Shown: in pieces, positions 21,186 to 32,217 of the stretch
Layout: the number at the start of each line of letters is the position of its first letter
Position numbering within the stretch: the first letter of the stretch is position 1
NCBI GenBank assembly: GCA_023105745.1
Contig: JALGQZ010000003.1
Span: 72,452,696 to 72,516,695, forward strand
Length of the DNA: 64,000 nucleotides
DNA from: Austropuccinia psidii
Taxonomy: Eukaryota; Basidiomycota; Pucciniomycetes; Pucciniales; Sphaerophragmiaceae
Direction of reading: 5' to 3'
Position numbers and translations under genes: made by a program
The notes under the pieces: generated by a model
The model's input: only the letters and a program-made list of their open reading frames with translations
Database searches by the model: none
What the model was told of the DNA's origin: nothing

Positions 21186-22178
21186 TTCTGATTTGTAAAG
21201 TGAGAGTTTCAGCTAGTTGATTGAATCCTTTTGTTAGGAATTTATAAGTCACTTTGGACAAGTTATTATTGAAAATATCAATAATAAATATCAATCAACT
21301 CTCCCAATATATACTCTGTATATATTGAAAAAATTAATAATAGAATATGGTTTGTATTTTATTATGAAGTATTATTATTGAAATTATCAATAATAATGAT
21401 AATAATCAATTTTTCACGCCAATTTGGGTAAAAAAATGAATTATAAGAGTTTTTCTGTAAGAAAAATTCAAACAATATATACTTGGTATATATCATGAAA
21501 AAAAGATCAATAATAAAATATGATTTGTATTTTATTATTGAGTATTATTATTGAAATTATCAATAATGATGATAATAATCAATTTTTCATGCCAATTTGG
21601 GTGAAAAAATGAATTATCAGAGTTTTTCTGTAAGAAAAATTCAAATAATATGTACTTTGTATAAATTATGAAAAAAACAATAATAAAATATGGTTTTTAT
21701 TTTATTATGAAGTATTATTATTGGTATTATCAATAATAATGATAATAATCAATTTTTCACGCCAATTTGGGTGAAAAAAAGAATTATCAGAGTTTTTCTT
21801 CAAGCAAAATTAAAATAATATATACTTTTTATATATTATGAAAAAAAAACAATAATAAAATATGGTTTTTATCTTATTATAAAAAGAGAATATTTTATAA
21901 ATATAAATTATATATTTATAACTCTTCAAAAAATGAAAAAATATTATTTTTTCAAAAAGGATATGTATACAGCTTTTTTTTTATGTTTTTAATATATTTT
22001 TTTTTGAGTAAAAAAATCAGAATAGAGAACAACCATGAAATGAATCCCCTTCAGAGCTTCTTATGGTTTAAAAAAAGTGAAAATAAGCAAGAAAACAAGT
22101 ATAATAACTTTAAAAGGCATGAAAATTAGCTAAAAATAGTGAAAACAAGCTAGAATTTCGTCTAAAATAGGTAAAAAA
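21186..22178 (-). other. Leader of F copy 1
   Basis: AT-rich untranslated leader with the tandem repeats listed separately. No coding signal. Confidence 0.7.
21306..21880. repeat. About 170-bp tandem repeats, F copy 1 leader
   Basis: Three units (21,306-21,473; 21,474-21,646; 21,647-21,816) and a partial fourth to about 21,880. Each begins AATATATACT or a close variant. Each contains a run of ATTATTATTGAAATTATCAA type, then TTTTTCACGCCAATTTGGGT, then GAGTTTTTCT. Units are diverged by substitutions and small indels. The same set lies at 25,894-26,468 in copy 2. Confidence 0.88.
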
Positions 22179-22197
22179 CCTGGCCAGGCCCCCAAGA
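22179..22197 (-). other. Primer-binding site candidate, F copy 1
   Basis: On the minus strand the LTR end is followed by TCTTGGGGGCCTGGCCAGG, which shares TTGGGGGCCTGGCC with elements A and B. The copy at 26,767-26,785 is the same. Confidence 0.65.
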
Positions 22198-23618
22198 TGT
22201 CAGGGTGGCTCTATGATATAGCTTCAGAATGATAATAAAAGCTATATCTCTGAGTGTGACACGAAAATAATGATGATATTAGAGTGAGAATATGAGTAAA
22301 AGGGCTATACTAAAATCATTTAGTGATGGTGAGTACTGCTGATAGCCCTGGGTGCAGTGTTTGCCTGTTGGTTTACAATAGCAAACCCTACAATACTTAA
22401 ACTTAAAGTATACCTGTTAAATTCTAAGAGTACCACTTCCTTTTTGAGAAGCTATACCACGTAAGAATATCAAGAACAGGATGCTGAATTTTCTTCCTGG
22501 TGAGGAAAAGCCTCCTTTTATCTTGTTCTGGGGTAGTGGGAGGTGGTTTACCTCTGCACACGACCACAGAGTGAAAATTTTCACTACTGTTGGCTGGTTT
22601 GTGATTCTATACACTCAATACAGGCTAGTATTGGGTTGAAATGTGGTTTTAGAACCACAAGTAGTCATTTTTACCCTATACAGGGTGAATAGTTTCACCA
22701 ATGGAGTTTACAGGTGTGTTCTGGTGCTTCTGACGCGTCAGAAACTGTACAGAACCTGTATGGACCTCTGTATTGCACTTAACTATGAGTTATTGAAGTA
22801 AAAATAAGCTTCAGTGTCTGTTTGAAACCTCATAATCATACTTATGGGATAGTATCCCACTATAAGGCTGTATTGGCCAGACTGTGGGATTTTGACCTTA
22901 AAACAGCCATAGCTTTGTCAGTTTTTGAGATATCAACCTCATAATTGGTTCAGTGTGTAGCCCTGAATGCGTTTTACACAATGGTACCTCATTTGATATG
23001 GTTATAATTCAAAATGGCAAAGTGATTCTATGTACAAGCTGTTTTTGTACATATGTATGTTTTGGCCAAAAGCTGTATTGGGCTTGTTTGCCCCATACCT
23101 TTTGTTCTAGTTGAGATATGAGGAAATGGATGACACCATCAGATAGCCCTGATTGTTCTCTTTCCAAAAAGACCCCACTTTAGGTATCTCACACTAAAAC
23201 TGTAGAAGTTAGATGAAAGGTGAATGTTTTGTTCACCCTTATTTGGCCTGAATTTGACCATAACTTCAGTAATACTGGTGCTAGCTCAGTTTGGCTAGTA
23301 CCATTGGATAGCCCTGGCTTAGAGCTTCATTTTTCATACTAATTTGATGGGGTTAAGCCTCTTACTCTGTATTTCAGGTGAGAGGTGAAAATTAAGGTTT
23401 ATGCTCAGCAATAACTTTGAGCATGAATAACTTTGTTATTCTTTGTCCTATGGTGATGGGACTTATATTTTCAGAAAGAGGTGAGTTTCCCCTTTCTTTT
23501 GATTCCTTTTGAGCTAATTTTGCTCAGCTCCATGTTTTGGTGGTATCTTGACTATACCATTGATTTATGATATATTGGCTGTCATGCTTGTGCTCTGGTT
23601 TTGAGTCACAGGCTGACA
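22198..23618 (-). mobile_element. F LTR 2 (middle, hybrid)
   Basis: 1421 bp. Up to 23,024 it carries the variants of LTR 3. From 23,093 on it carries those of LTR 1. It has one private change (GAGGAAAAG near 22,505). This is the expected product of crossover between LTR 1 and LTR 3. Confidence 0.93.
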
Positions 23619-23644
23619 TACCCTCCCTCTAAAAAAAAGGCTCA
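23619..23644 (-). other. Polypurine tract, F copy 2
   Basis: Same purine run on the minus strand as at 19,031-19,056, directly before LTR 2. Confidence 0.7.
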
Positions 23645-25773
23645 TCATTCATGAGGCTTTCCTCTCTTCTTGGAGGTATTAGCATGGTTCATTTGACCTT
23701 GAGCCAACAACTTTCTTGTGGTCATACCCTCCCTGTCTGGTGGCTTATGTTTTAAACCATCCAGGTGTTTGGTCATTGGTTTCCTCCTTCTGGAGTGGAC
23801 TGAACCAATTTCCTTTGTTACATGGTTCTTAAATTCCACCAAATATTCCTCATGGGGGTTGGGTTTACTGTATGAATTATTTCCACAGTCATTCCCCACA
23901 CTATCAGAGTCAGATTCATGACCTTCTTGGTCTTTTCTTTTTCTTCCTCCCTTGCAAATATCTCTTCCCTGTCTTTGGGAGAATTTTCTGCATAGTGATT
24001 GGGTGATTCACAGTTTTGAAATCCTGTTGTGATTTCAGATTCTGAATCATGAGTTTCTTTGGCTTCCAGGGTTGGATTCTCCCTGTTATCACCAGTACTA
24101 TGGTTATTTTATCTACCAATAGATGCTCCAATCCTTACTTCTTGCAAAGTATTGGATATTTGATTCAAGGTCAATTCTTTGGAGCATCTGCATTTTACTG
24201 CATGTTCTAAGTCTCCTGGTAGTTTGGTCAACAGTTTGTGATTTCTCATTTCTGTTGTTATGTGAGGGTCAATGGCTATTAACCTTTTTGACTGTCTCAG
24301 ACACCAATCATATGGATCTTTGTCCACTGTTTATCTATCATTTCCAAATGAAAGGGTTTTCTGCCATATCCATGTATCATTTCTGTACTTTTGGATTATT
24401 TGGCTCCTCCACCATGGCCAGTTTCTTCTGCCATGGATTTCTTTCATTTGTGTGTACCAAATACTAGCATGTCCTTTAAAAGCTGTATTTAATCTGGCAG
24501 TAATGCAGTAATCTGGTATACTTGGTACATCAGTGAACAGTCCATCAATATAATCTATGAGCTCCATATGATTGTACTCTCCAGTTCCAGAGAGTTTGGG
24601 CCAGCTTGAGGCCTCAGGAAGCTGTTTCAAGGCTTCCTTTTCAGTATAAGACATATTATCTCCATCTTGGTATTTTGATGGAGACCCTGCCTTATTCACC
24701 AATAATAAATCTGGTTTGATTTCTTCCTGGTGGTATGGGGTGTTTCCAGAAACATTCCCTTGTATTTGGGGTTTCATTTTTTGGCAGAAATTGAACAATT
24801 TGTCAATATCTTGCTCCAGGTATTCCCTGTCCCTTTTGCAGTGATTTTGCTCCTCCAAGACTTGATTTAGTCTTCTTTTGGAATCTTCTGAGGCTTTATA
24901 CAATTCAATATAGTCCTCTTGAAGAGTATTAATAGTTTTGGTTTGTAAGGTACAAACCTCTTGTAAACTTGAAATACTTTCATGGAGTCTTTCAAACTTT
25001 TTTTGAGTTTGTTCTACAAATTGGGAAAATTGTAACCATAGAGTATTACTACTTATGGTACTCTCAGGTATCACAACATTGTGTTTCATCTGAGTGGAGA
25101 TATCATTCCTTATCATAGGGCTGCTAGGTGCATTAGAAGTATTTACAACTGTTTGTTGTTTCTTTGTACTTCTTGCAACAGGTCCAAGAATTTCTGGATC
25201 ATAGGATCTGACTCTTTCAGCCTCTGGTTGAAAGAAGTCTTGTTCTTGCCTTATGATCCTCTTCCTCTCCTGGATTCTATCTTGGATTGGAAAGTATAGT
25301 GACTCTTGGTCACCGATCTGCTGGTGCCTGAGTGGTGTGACACCACTAGGGAGTCTGGTTGGGTTACCAGTCCTCATGAGCCTGAAAGGGTCAGAGTGTG
25401 TTAGCTCTTGTTCCATTTCTTGTCTATGATAAGTTCTTTGAAGAATATCTCTTTGGGGGAAATCTTCTGAATACTTTCTACAAGTTCTTTGTAGTGGGAA
25501 TCTGGTTTGAATTCCCTGTCTGCCATTCCCCATGGGAGAAGTTCTTGGAATATTTGATGGGTTAGAACAAACTGCTCTATGCAAGCCATTCCTGGAGGTT
25601 TGCTGTTGAAACCCATCTTGGAAGGTGTAGAAAGGTTCATTTTTCCATGTATTATGACTTTGAACAACTTCAACTTCTCTCTTTTCCAGGCCTCTATTCC
25701 AACTGATGGTTGTTTCTCTTTGTAAGGAATAATCCCTTGGAAATCCAGAGTCTTTGGAATGAGGTGGTATCAT
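23645..25773 (-). pseudogene. Gag and tail region, F copy 2
   Basis: Near-identical duplicate of 19,057-21,185, shifted by 4588 bp. The Gag frame runs 25,773-24,331 with the same TAA, then 24,327-24,109. One visible substitution is at about 24,128 (GATGCTCC against GATGCTCT). The 480-residue Gag is identical in both copies, which indicates a recent duplication. Confidence 0.82.
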
Positions 25774-26785
25774 TTCTGATTTGTAAAGTGAGAGTTTCAG
25801 CTAGTTGATTGAATCCTTTTGTTAGGAATTTATAAGTCACTTTGGACAAGTTATTATTGAAAATATCAATAATAAATATCAATCAACTCTCCCAATATAT
25901 ACTCTGTATATATTGAAAAAATTAATAATAGAATATGGTTTGTATTTTATTATGAAGTATTATTATTGAAATTATCAATAATAATGATAATAATCAATTT
26001 TTCACGCCAATTTGGGTAAAAAAATGAATTATAAGAGTTTTTCTGTAAGAAAAATTCAAACAATATATACTTGGTATATATCATGAAAAAAAGATCAATA
26101 ATAAAATATGATTTGTATTTTATTATTGAGTATTATTATTGAAATTATCAATAATGATGATAATAATCAATTTTTCATGCCAATTTGGGTGAAAAAATGA
26201 ATTATCAGAGTTTTTCTGTAAGAAAAATTCAAATAATATGTACTTTGTATAAATTATGAAAAAAACAATAATAAAATATGGTTTTTATTTTATTATGAAG
26301 TATTATTATTGGTATTATCAATAATAATGATAATAATCAATTTTTCACGCCAATTTGGGTGAAAATAAGAATTATCAGAGTTTTTCTTCAAGCAAAATTA
26401 AAATAATATATACTTTTTATATATTATGAAAAAAAAACAATAATAAAATATGGTTTTTATCTTATTATAAAAAGAGAATATTTTATAAATATAAATTATA
26501 TATTTATAACTCTTCAAAAAATGAAAAAATATTATTTTTTCAAAAAGGATATGTATACAGCTTTTTTTTTATGTTTTTAATATATTTTTTTTTGAGTAAA
26601 AAAATCAGAATAGAGAACAACCATGAAATGAATCCCCTTCAGAGCTTCTTATGGTTTAAAAAAAGTGAAAATAAGCAAGAAAACAAGTATAATAACTTTA
26701 AAAGGCATGAAAATTAGCTAAAAATAGTGAAAACAAGCTAGAATTTCGTCTAAAATAGGTAAAAAACCTGGCCAGGCCCCCAAGA
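25774..26785 (-). other. Leader, tandem repeats and primer site of F copy 2
   Basis: Duplicate of 21,186-22,197, with the roughly 170-bp repeats at 25,894-26,468 and the primer site at 26,767-26,785. One base differs near 26,366 (GAAAATAAG for GAAAAAAAG). Confidence 0.85.
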
Positions 26786-28205
26786 TGTCAGGGTGGCTCT
26801 ATGATATAGCTTCAGAATGATAATAAAAGCTATATCTCTGAGTGTGACACGAAAATAATGATGATATTAGAGTGAGAATATGAGTAAAAGGGCTATACTA
26901 AAATCATTTAGTGATGGTGAGTACTGCTGATAGCCCTGGGTGCAGTGTTTGCCTGTTGGTTTACAATAGCAAACCCTACAATACTTAAACTTAAAGTATA
27001 CCTGTTAAATTCTAAGAGTACCACTTCCTTTTTGAGAAGCTATACCACGTAAGAATATCAAGAACAGGATGCTGAATTTTCTTCCTGGTGAGGCAAAGCC
27101 TCCTTTTATCTTGTTCTGGGGTAGTGGGAGGTGGTTTACCTCTGCACACGACCACAGAGTGAAAATTTTCACTACTGTTGGCTGGTTTGTGATTCTATAC
27201 ACTCAATACAGGCTAGTATTGGGTTGAAATGTGGTTTTAGAACCACAAGTAGTCATTTTTACCCTATACAGGGTGAATAGTTTCACCAATGGAGTTTACA
27301 GGTGTGTTCTGGTGCTTCTGACGCGTCAGAAACTGTACAGAACCTGTATGGACCTCTGTATTGCACTTAACTATGAGTTATTGAAGTAAAAATAAGCTTC
27401 AGTGTCTGTTTGAAACCTCATAATCATACTTATGGGATAGTATCCCACTATAAGGCTGTATTGGCCAGACTGTGGGATTTTGACCTTAAAACAGCCATAG
27501 CTTTGTCAGTTTTTGAGATATCAACCTCATAATTGGTTCAGTGTGTAGCCCTGAATGCGTTTTACACAATGGTACCTCATTTGATATGGTTATAATTCAA
27601 AATGGCAAAGTGATTCTATGTACAAGCTGTTTTTGTACATATGTATGTTTTGGCCAAAAGCTGTATTGGGCTTGTTTGCCGCACACCTTTGGTTCTAGTT
27701 GAGATATGAGGAAATGGATTACACCATCAGATAGCCCTGATTTTGCTCTTTCCAAAAAGACCCCACCTTAGGTATCTCACACTAAAACTGTAGAAGTTAG
27801 ATGAGAGGTGAATGTTTTGTTCACCCTTATTTGGCCTGAATTTGACCATAACCTCAGTAATACTGGTGCTATCTCAGTTTGGCTGGTACCATTGGATATC
27901 CCTGGCTTAGAGCTTCATTTTGCATACCCATTTGATGGGGTTAATCCTCTTACTCTGTATCTCAGGTGAGAGGTGAAAATTAAGGTTTATGCTCAGCAAT
28001 AACTCTGAGCATGAATAACTTTGTTATTCTTTGTTGTATGGTGGTGGAACTTATATTTTCAGAAAGAGGTGAGTTTCCCCTTTTTTTGATACCTTTTGAG
28101 CTAATTTGGCTCAGCTCCATGTTTTGGTGGTATCTTGACTATACCATTGATTTATGGTATATTGGCTGTCATGCTTGTGCTCTGGTTTTGAGTCACAGGC
28201 TGACA
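26786..28205 (-). mobile_element. F LTR 3 (outer, 5' end of the array)
   Basis: 1420 bp. Identical in type to LTR 2 up to 27,612, then with many private differences from LTR 1 and LTR 2 from 27,681 to the end. It ends in GGCTGACA at 28,205, followed by the integrase of C. Confidence 0.93.
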
Positions 28206-29079
28206 TCAAGCCTCTCCAAATTCCATCTGGTCCTTGGAATTCCTTATCAATGGACTTCATCACTCAATTGCCCTTGTCAAACAACTTTGACTCAATTCTA
28301 GTAGTTGTGGACAGGTTTTCAAAAATGGCAATCTTCATTCCAACTTATGGAACAATCACTGCTCTGGACTTAGCTCAAATCTTCATTAGTCATGTATTTT
28401 GCAAGCATGGCCTTCCCGTAAGTATTGTTTGTGATAGAGGATCCTTATTTGTTTCATTATTATGGACTCAATTATGTCAGCAGCTCAAGATATCAATGGA
28501 TCTTTCAACTGCTTTTCATCCTGAAACAGATGGACAGACAGAGAGGGTAAATCAGATTCTAGAACAGTATCTTTGGATGTATGTCAGCTACCATCAAGAT
28601 GACTGGCACACCTGGCTCCCTCTGGCTTGATTTGCCTATAATAATGCAGAACATTCATCAACAAAGCAATCACCTTTTGTCACCATTTATGGAAGAAATC
28701 CCAGCTTTTACTTAATCCATATTTCTCAAGAATCACCTGCTGGAAAGTTATCAACAAAACTCCAATCAGTACAGCCAGTTGTCAAAGAAGAATTAGAGTC
28801 AGCAATGAGGAGATTCAAGAAGTATGCAGATAGAAATAGAGCAATTGAACCTGATTTGCCACCTGGGGTCAAGGTATGGCTAGCTTCCAAGAACATCAAG
28901 ACAACAAGACCCACCAAGAAATTATCCAAAAGATGGTTGAGACCTTTGAAGTTCTGAAGAAGATTGGCAGCCATGCATATCACCTCAAGTTGCCTCAGCA
29001 ATGGAAGTCAGTTCACCCTGTATTCCATGTATCCTTATTGGAACCAGTGAAGCATTCAGCTGTCCCAAATTGACATCAA
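28206..29079 (+). pseudogene. Integrase catalytic core and C-terminal part, element C
   Basis: It resumes after F with IPSGPWNSLSMDFITQLP (first catalytic Asp), then VCDRGSLF (second Asp) and PETDGQTERVNQILE (Glu), the D,D(35)E core. A TGA at 28,628-28,630 replaces a Glu codon of copy E, a one-base deletion near 28,942 shifts the frame, and another TGA lies at 29,071-29,073. A GPF/GPY-like segment around 28,930 follows the core. It is non-functional. Confidence 0.88.
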
Positions 29080-29316
29080 TTGCCACCACCACCAGTCTTA
29101 GTGGAGGAGCAAGAAGAATGGGAAGTGGCTCAGGTTCTGGACTCAAAGCTCAAGAGAGGTAATTTATTGTATCTTGTAGAGTGGAAAGGATTCAGTGAAG
29201 ACCCAGAAAGAACCACTTGGGAACCAGCTTCCAACCTTACCAACTCACCAGAGCTTGTCAAGGATTTCCATTCATTGTATCCAGACAAGCCTGGCCCAAA
29301 TACCTCAAGAGTTTGA
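29080..29316 (+). CDS. Integrase C-terminal chromodomain, element C
   Basis: The residues WEVAQVLDSKLKRGNLLYLV, EWKGFSEDPERTTWEP and ASNLTN form a typical chromodomain with the aromatic residues W/Y/W that hold methyl-lysine peptides. In chromoviruses this targets integration to marked chromatin. It is open to the stop at 29,316 but separated from the core by upstream stops. Confidence 0.85.
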   Translation: MPPPPVLVEEQEEWEVAQVLDSKLKRGNLLYLVEWKGFSEDPERTTWEPASNLTNSPELVKDFHSLYPDKPGPNTSRV

Positions 29317-30024
29317 TTTTATGGTGCTTGGTGGGGAGAAGAAGTTATGAAAGTAAGTTCCTCTCCTGGCATTCACCTTTAAGGGGGTATTCTACCCATA
29401 TGTTGTTGTAAGCATCACCTTGGCCACTTTGTGAGCACTTGTCAATTCTTTGGACAGGTTCAGGAAGCATGCAACATCAATACCCTCCATTTGGACCTTA
29501 TCCGGATATGGCCAAATGTTTCCTTCTTTCTTTTTCTTTTTCTTTTTATCTATTATTTCATTTATGCCATTCATCATAATAACAGACATTCATTACTTCA
29601 AGTAATTTATGGCAATTTGTTTTCATTTTATGGTGCTTGGTGGGGAGTGGGAGTTATGAAAGTAAGTTCCATCTCCTGGTATGCATCCCTGAGGGTTCCA
29701 CTTCTTGTGAAACATTACCTTGGCCACACTGTGAGCATCAAATTCTTGGTTTTCATCTTTTCAGAAATTTCTTGGCCAAAATCAAGAAACTCACCACAAG
29801 AAGGACAAACCATCAGGAGTTTCTTTATTTCTGTTTCTCTACTCTCCTTTTCTCTCATTTTCTTTCTTTTCTTTACTTGTACAATCTTGTTTTCTTTTTA
29901 TTTCTTTAAAGCAGCAGCATCCCCTCCCAAATCATGTATTGGGAGGTTCCATTATTTTTTCATTTTTAGTAGCTATAAGAGTGGGGATAGAAGTCAAACC
30001 AAACACAAAACAAGGATAAGGAAA
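29317..30024 (+). repeat. Post-pol spacer with two direct repeats, element C
   Basis: Two diverged copies of a roughly 110-125 bp unit, 29,317-29,440 and 29,625-29,735. Both read TTTTATGGTGCTTGGTGGGG, then GTTATGAAAGTAAGTTCC, then CACCTTGGCCAC or TACCTTGGCCAC. Each contains the donor-like AAAGTAAGT. The same pair occurs in copy E (45,303-45,430 and 44,960-45,070). No coding seen; pyrimidine-rich between and after. Confidence 0.7.
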
Positions 30025-31296
30025 CTAGTTATCTCTACCTAATTCATCAAAAGTTCTCTGAAAATCATTTATCAACTCATCTTCATACCAGGCAAATTTT
30101 GCAGCCATATCTTCAGAAGCAGTACCTGGAATAGTCCTGTTATTGGCATACATAATCACCTCTCTACTATTCCTATCAACCCTCCTGAATAATCTGGCCA
30201 CAGCATCTTGGTTTTCACTAGCCGCATTGGGATCTTCTCTGGTAACCCGGATAGGCCAATGTTCTCTTCTTTGAAAAACTTCAGCGGCAGGAAATGGCAA
30301 AGGGGACAACCCATCTCTTCTTCTGCTGGAGTTGGTTGGAGGTGGTTATGGGTGATTTTCTGGATTGCTGAACTGGTGATGGTCTTACTGCTGGATTCAA
30401 GGCAGGCCTGGCATGGGAAGTACTGGGAGAAGGAGGAGGAATGGTAGTAGGAATGGGAGCAAGAATTGGCGGGAAGGTTCTGGGAGTACTGGGAATTACT
30501 TGGCTTTGGAATCTGTTGGCAAGGGGTTGAGTAGAGGAATTGCTGGATGGATGGCCAACTGAATGAGGAACAACTTGAACTTCTTCACCATCCAACTCAT
30601 CACTTCCTTCAGCATCCGTATCAGTGGGGGAATCATCAATTCTTTTTATTATCTTCACTACCTTCACTACTCCCTCAGTATTGGTCCTTGAGATTGGGAC
30701 CTCTGAGCTGGAATATATGGGCCTACCACCAACTGGAATTGGCCCTCCAACATTAGTCCATCTTGCCACATCCCTCTGCCTGGAACCAGTCACTACATCA
30801 AAATATCAGTACCAATTCAATCAAGATATGCAAATCACTCACATTGAGAAAATCCTGAAGTTGCATCAGGAGTAGGTTCCTAAGAGATGGGGAATTCTTT
30901 CCCAAAGGGCCCATCCTTTCTACTCCATAAATGCCTCCTGACATTAGAAGAAGTCACCCTGGTATGATGACATGGTTTCTTTCCAATGAAGCAAAAATGG
31001 CATTTTGAAGATTGGGGATTGTAGTCTTGAAAACAATCCTTACCCTTGGACAAACATTCAGTACAGGCAGGATCAAGAACTTCAACTGCTCTGAATCCAT
31101 CACAGGTTTGGGAGGGATCAAAATGACCAGAAAACGCCATGGAGGGGGAAGATAATTGACTGAAGACGCCAGATCCACAAAGGACAGATGGTGGCGGTGC
31201 AGAAGGAGAAGATTCAGTGAGTTCAGTCAGTTTGGAACTCATAGCTGAAGAATATGAAATCAGAAGATTCAATACGTCAGGATCAATCCACTCCAT
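30025..31296 (-). pseudogene. Antisense spliced accessory gene, copy in element C
   Basis: Minus-strand gene between pol and the 3' LTR of C. Exon 1 runs from ATG at 31,296 to 30,843. A 50-nt intron (30,842-30,793) begins GTGAGT, ends GATGTAG and has a CTGAT branch motif. Exon 2 runs 30,792-30,025. Exon 1 encodes C-x2-C-x6-C-x10-C-x2-C-x6-C, the spacing of fungal Zn2Cys6 domains. Exon 2 encodes an acidic and Pro/Ser-rich middle and a conserved C-terminus (WPIRVTREDPN onward, ending LGRDN). A TAG at 30,880-30,882 and a frameshift near 30,300 break this copy. Copy E has the same gene, so it belongs to the element family. Confidence 0.75.
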
Positions 31297-32217
31297 ATCA
31301 AAAAATCTGACCTCAAGGAAATGGGGGCCATAACTCAATTATGCCCCCCCTCAAAGCCTCTAAGGTGAGGATTCATACCCCTTTGGGGCTGAATTAATCA
31401 CCCAGGGCCTCCCCTGCAACTTTGGGGAGGCCAAAATTGTGATGGTCCTGGACCCCATCAATGGGTCCAGGCCATATATGGTGAGTTTTTGGTTCTTGGC
31501 CAATTCTTGGCCCCTTGGTCATCCTGGGTCCCCAGCAAAATTGGGCCCAGGGGGCCTCCAATAGCCCCCACGGACCCCAAGAGACAAAAAATGCCCAAAA
31601 TGGCCATATATCAACAAATCACCGAAATCCCAAAATGGCCATATATCACCACATCACCAAAAATCACCAAAATCCCAAAATGGCCATATATCACCAAATC
31701 ACCAAAAAGGCCCAAAAGGCCATAGAATCATATTTCATCAAGATTCATCATGGAAGAGGCCACAGCCCAAAAAAACATTATAAAGGGTTGTGTGAGGCAA
31801 TTTCCAAGGACAATGGGGACAAGACCCCTTGAAGGAAGTTTTCAAGATTCATTTTGATTAAGCCTTGCCAAATGAGTACACTTCATATACTCATTGGGCA
31901 TCATTTTTTGAGCACAAGAGCTCAGTGGCCATCACTTTGAGATACATCCCAAGGCCATACCCCAAGGACAGGATTTATTGAATCAGAAGAAAGAAAAAGC
32001 ATATTTCAAAGTGGAATACTTACTCAAACTTGAAAGAAGGGGGGAATCAATTGAATTTGACAGAGAAGAAATGAAGAAAGATTTTCAGGATAATGGTCAA
32101 GAGGAAAAGAAATTTAAAAAGAAAATTTTTGAAAAAATGTGGGGATATTGAGATGCCACTCAAAAGTGGCAGGGTATTATGGTGTTCAGGAGCCCACCAG
32201 TTTCAAGAAGGGGATAC
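31297..32217 (+). other. GC-richer 3' region of element C up to the polypurine tract
   Basis: Non-coding stretch with GGCC- and CCCC-rich sequence (31,380-31,580), the repeat at 31,594-31,735, and a part that in copy E is also conserved (TTGGGCATC, CTCATTGGGC). It ends in the polypurine tract AAGAAGGGGATAC before the 3' LTR. It may contain the promoter of the antisense gene, which would start just upstream (higher coordinates) of 31,296. Confidence 0.6.
31594..31735. repeat. Short tandem repeats in 3' region of element C
   Basis: Three copies of CCCAAAATGGCCATATATCA with spacers of ATCACCAAA type, starting at about 31,594, 31,635 and 31,676. The unit is roughly 40 bp. Copy E has only weakly similar sequence here. 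Confidence 0.8.

Larger units (their letters stand above)
17610..28205 (-). mobile_element. F: tandem LTR array (LTR-internal-LTR-internal-LTR) of a Gag-only element
   Basis: Three LTRs start at 17,610, 22,198 and 26,786, so the period is exactly 4588 bp twice. The two 3167-bp internal regions differ at only a few bases. Flanks are TCAAT (17,605) and TCAAG (28,206), a 4-of-5 target duplication in the integrase of C. Sense is minus, shown by Gag, by a primer site on the high-coordinate side of each internal region and by a polypurine tract on the low side. The array is best explained by one insertion followed by unequal LTR-LTR crossover. Confidence 0.93.
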
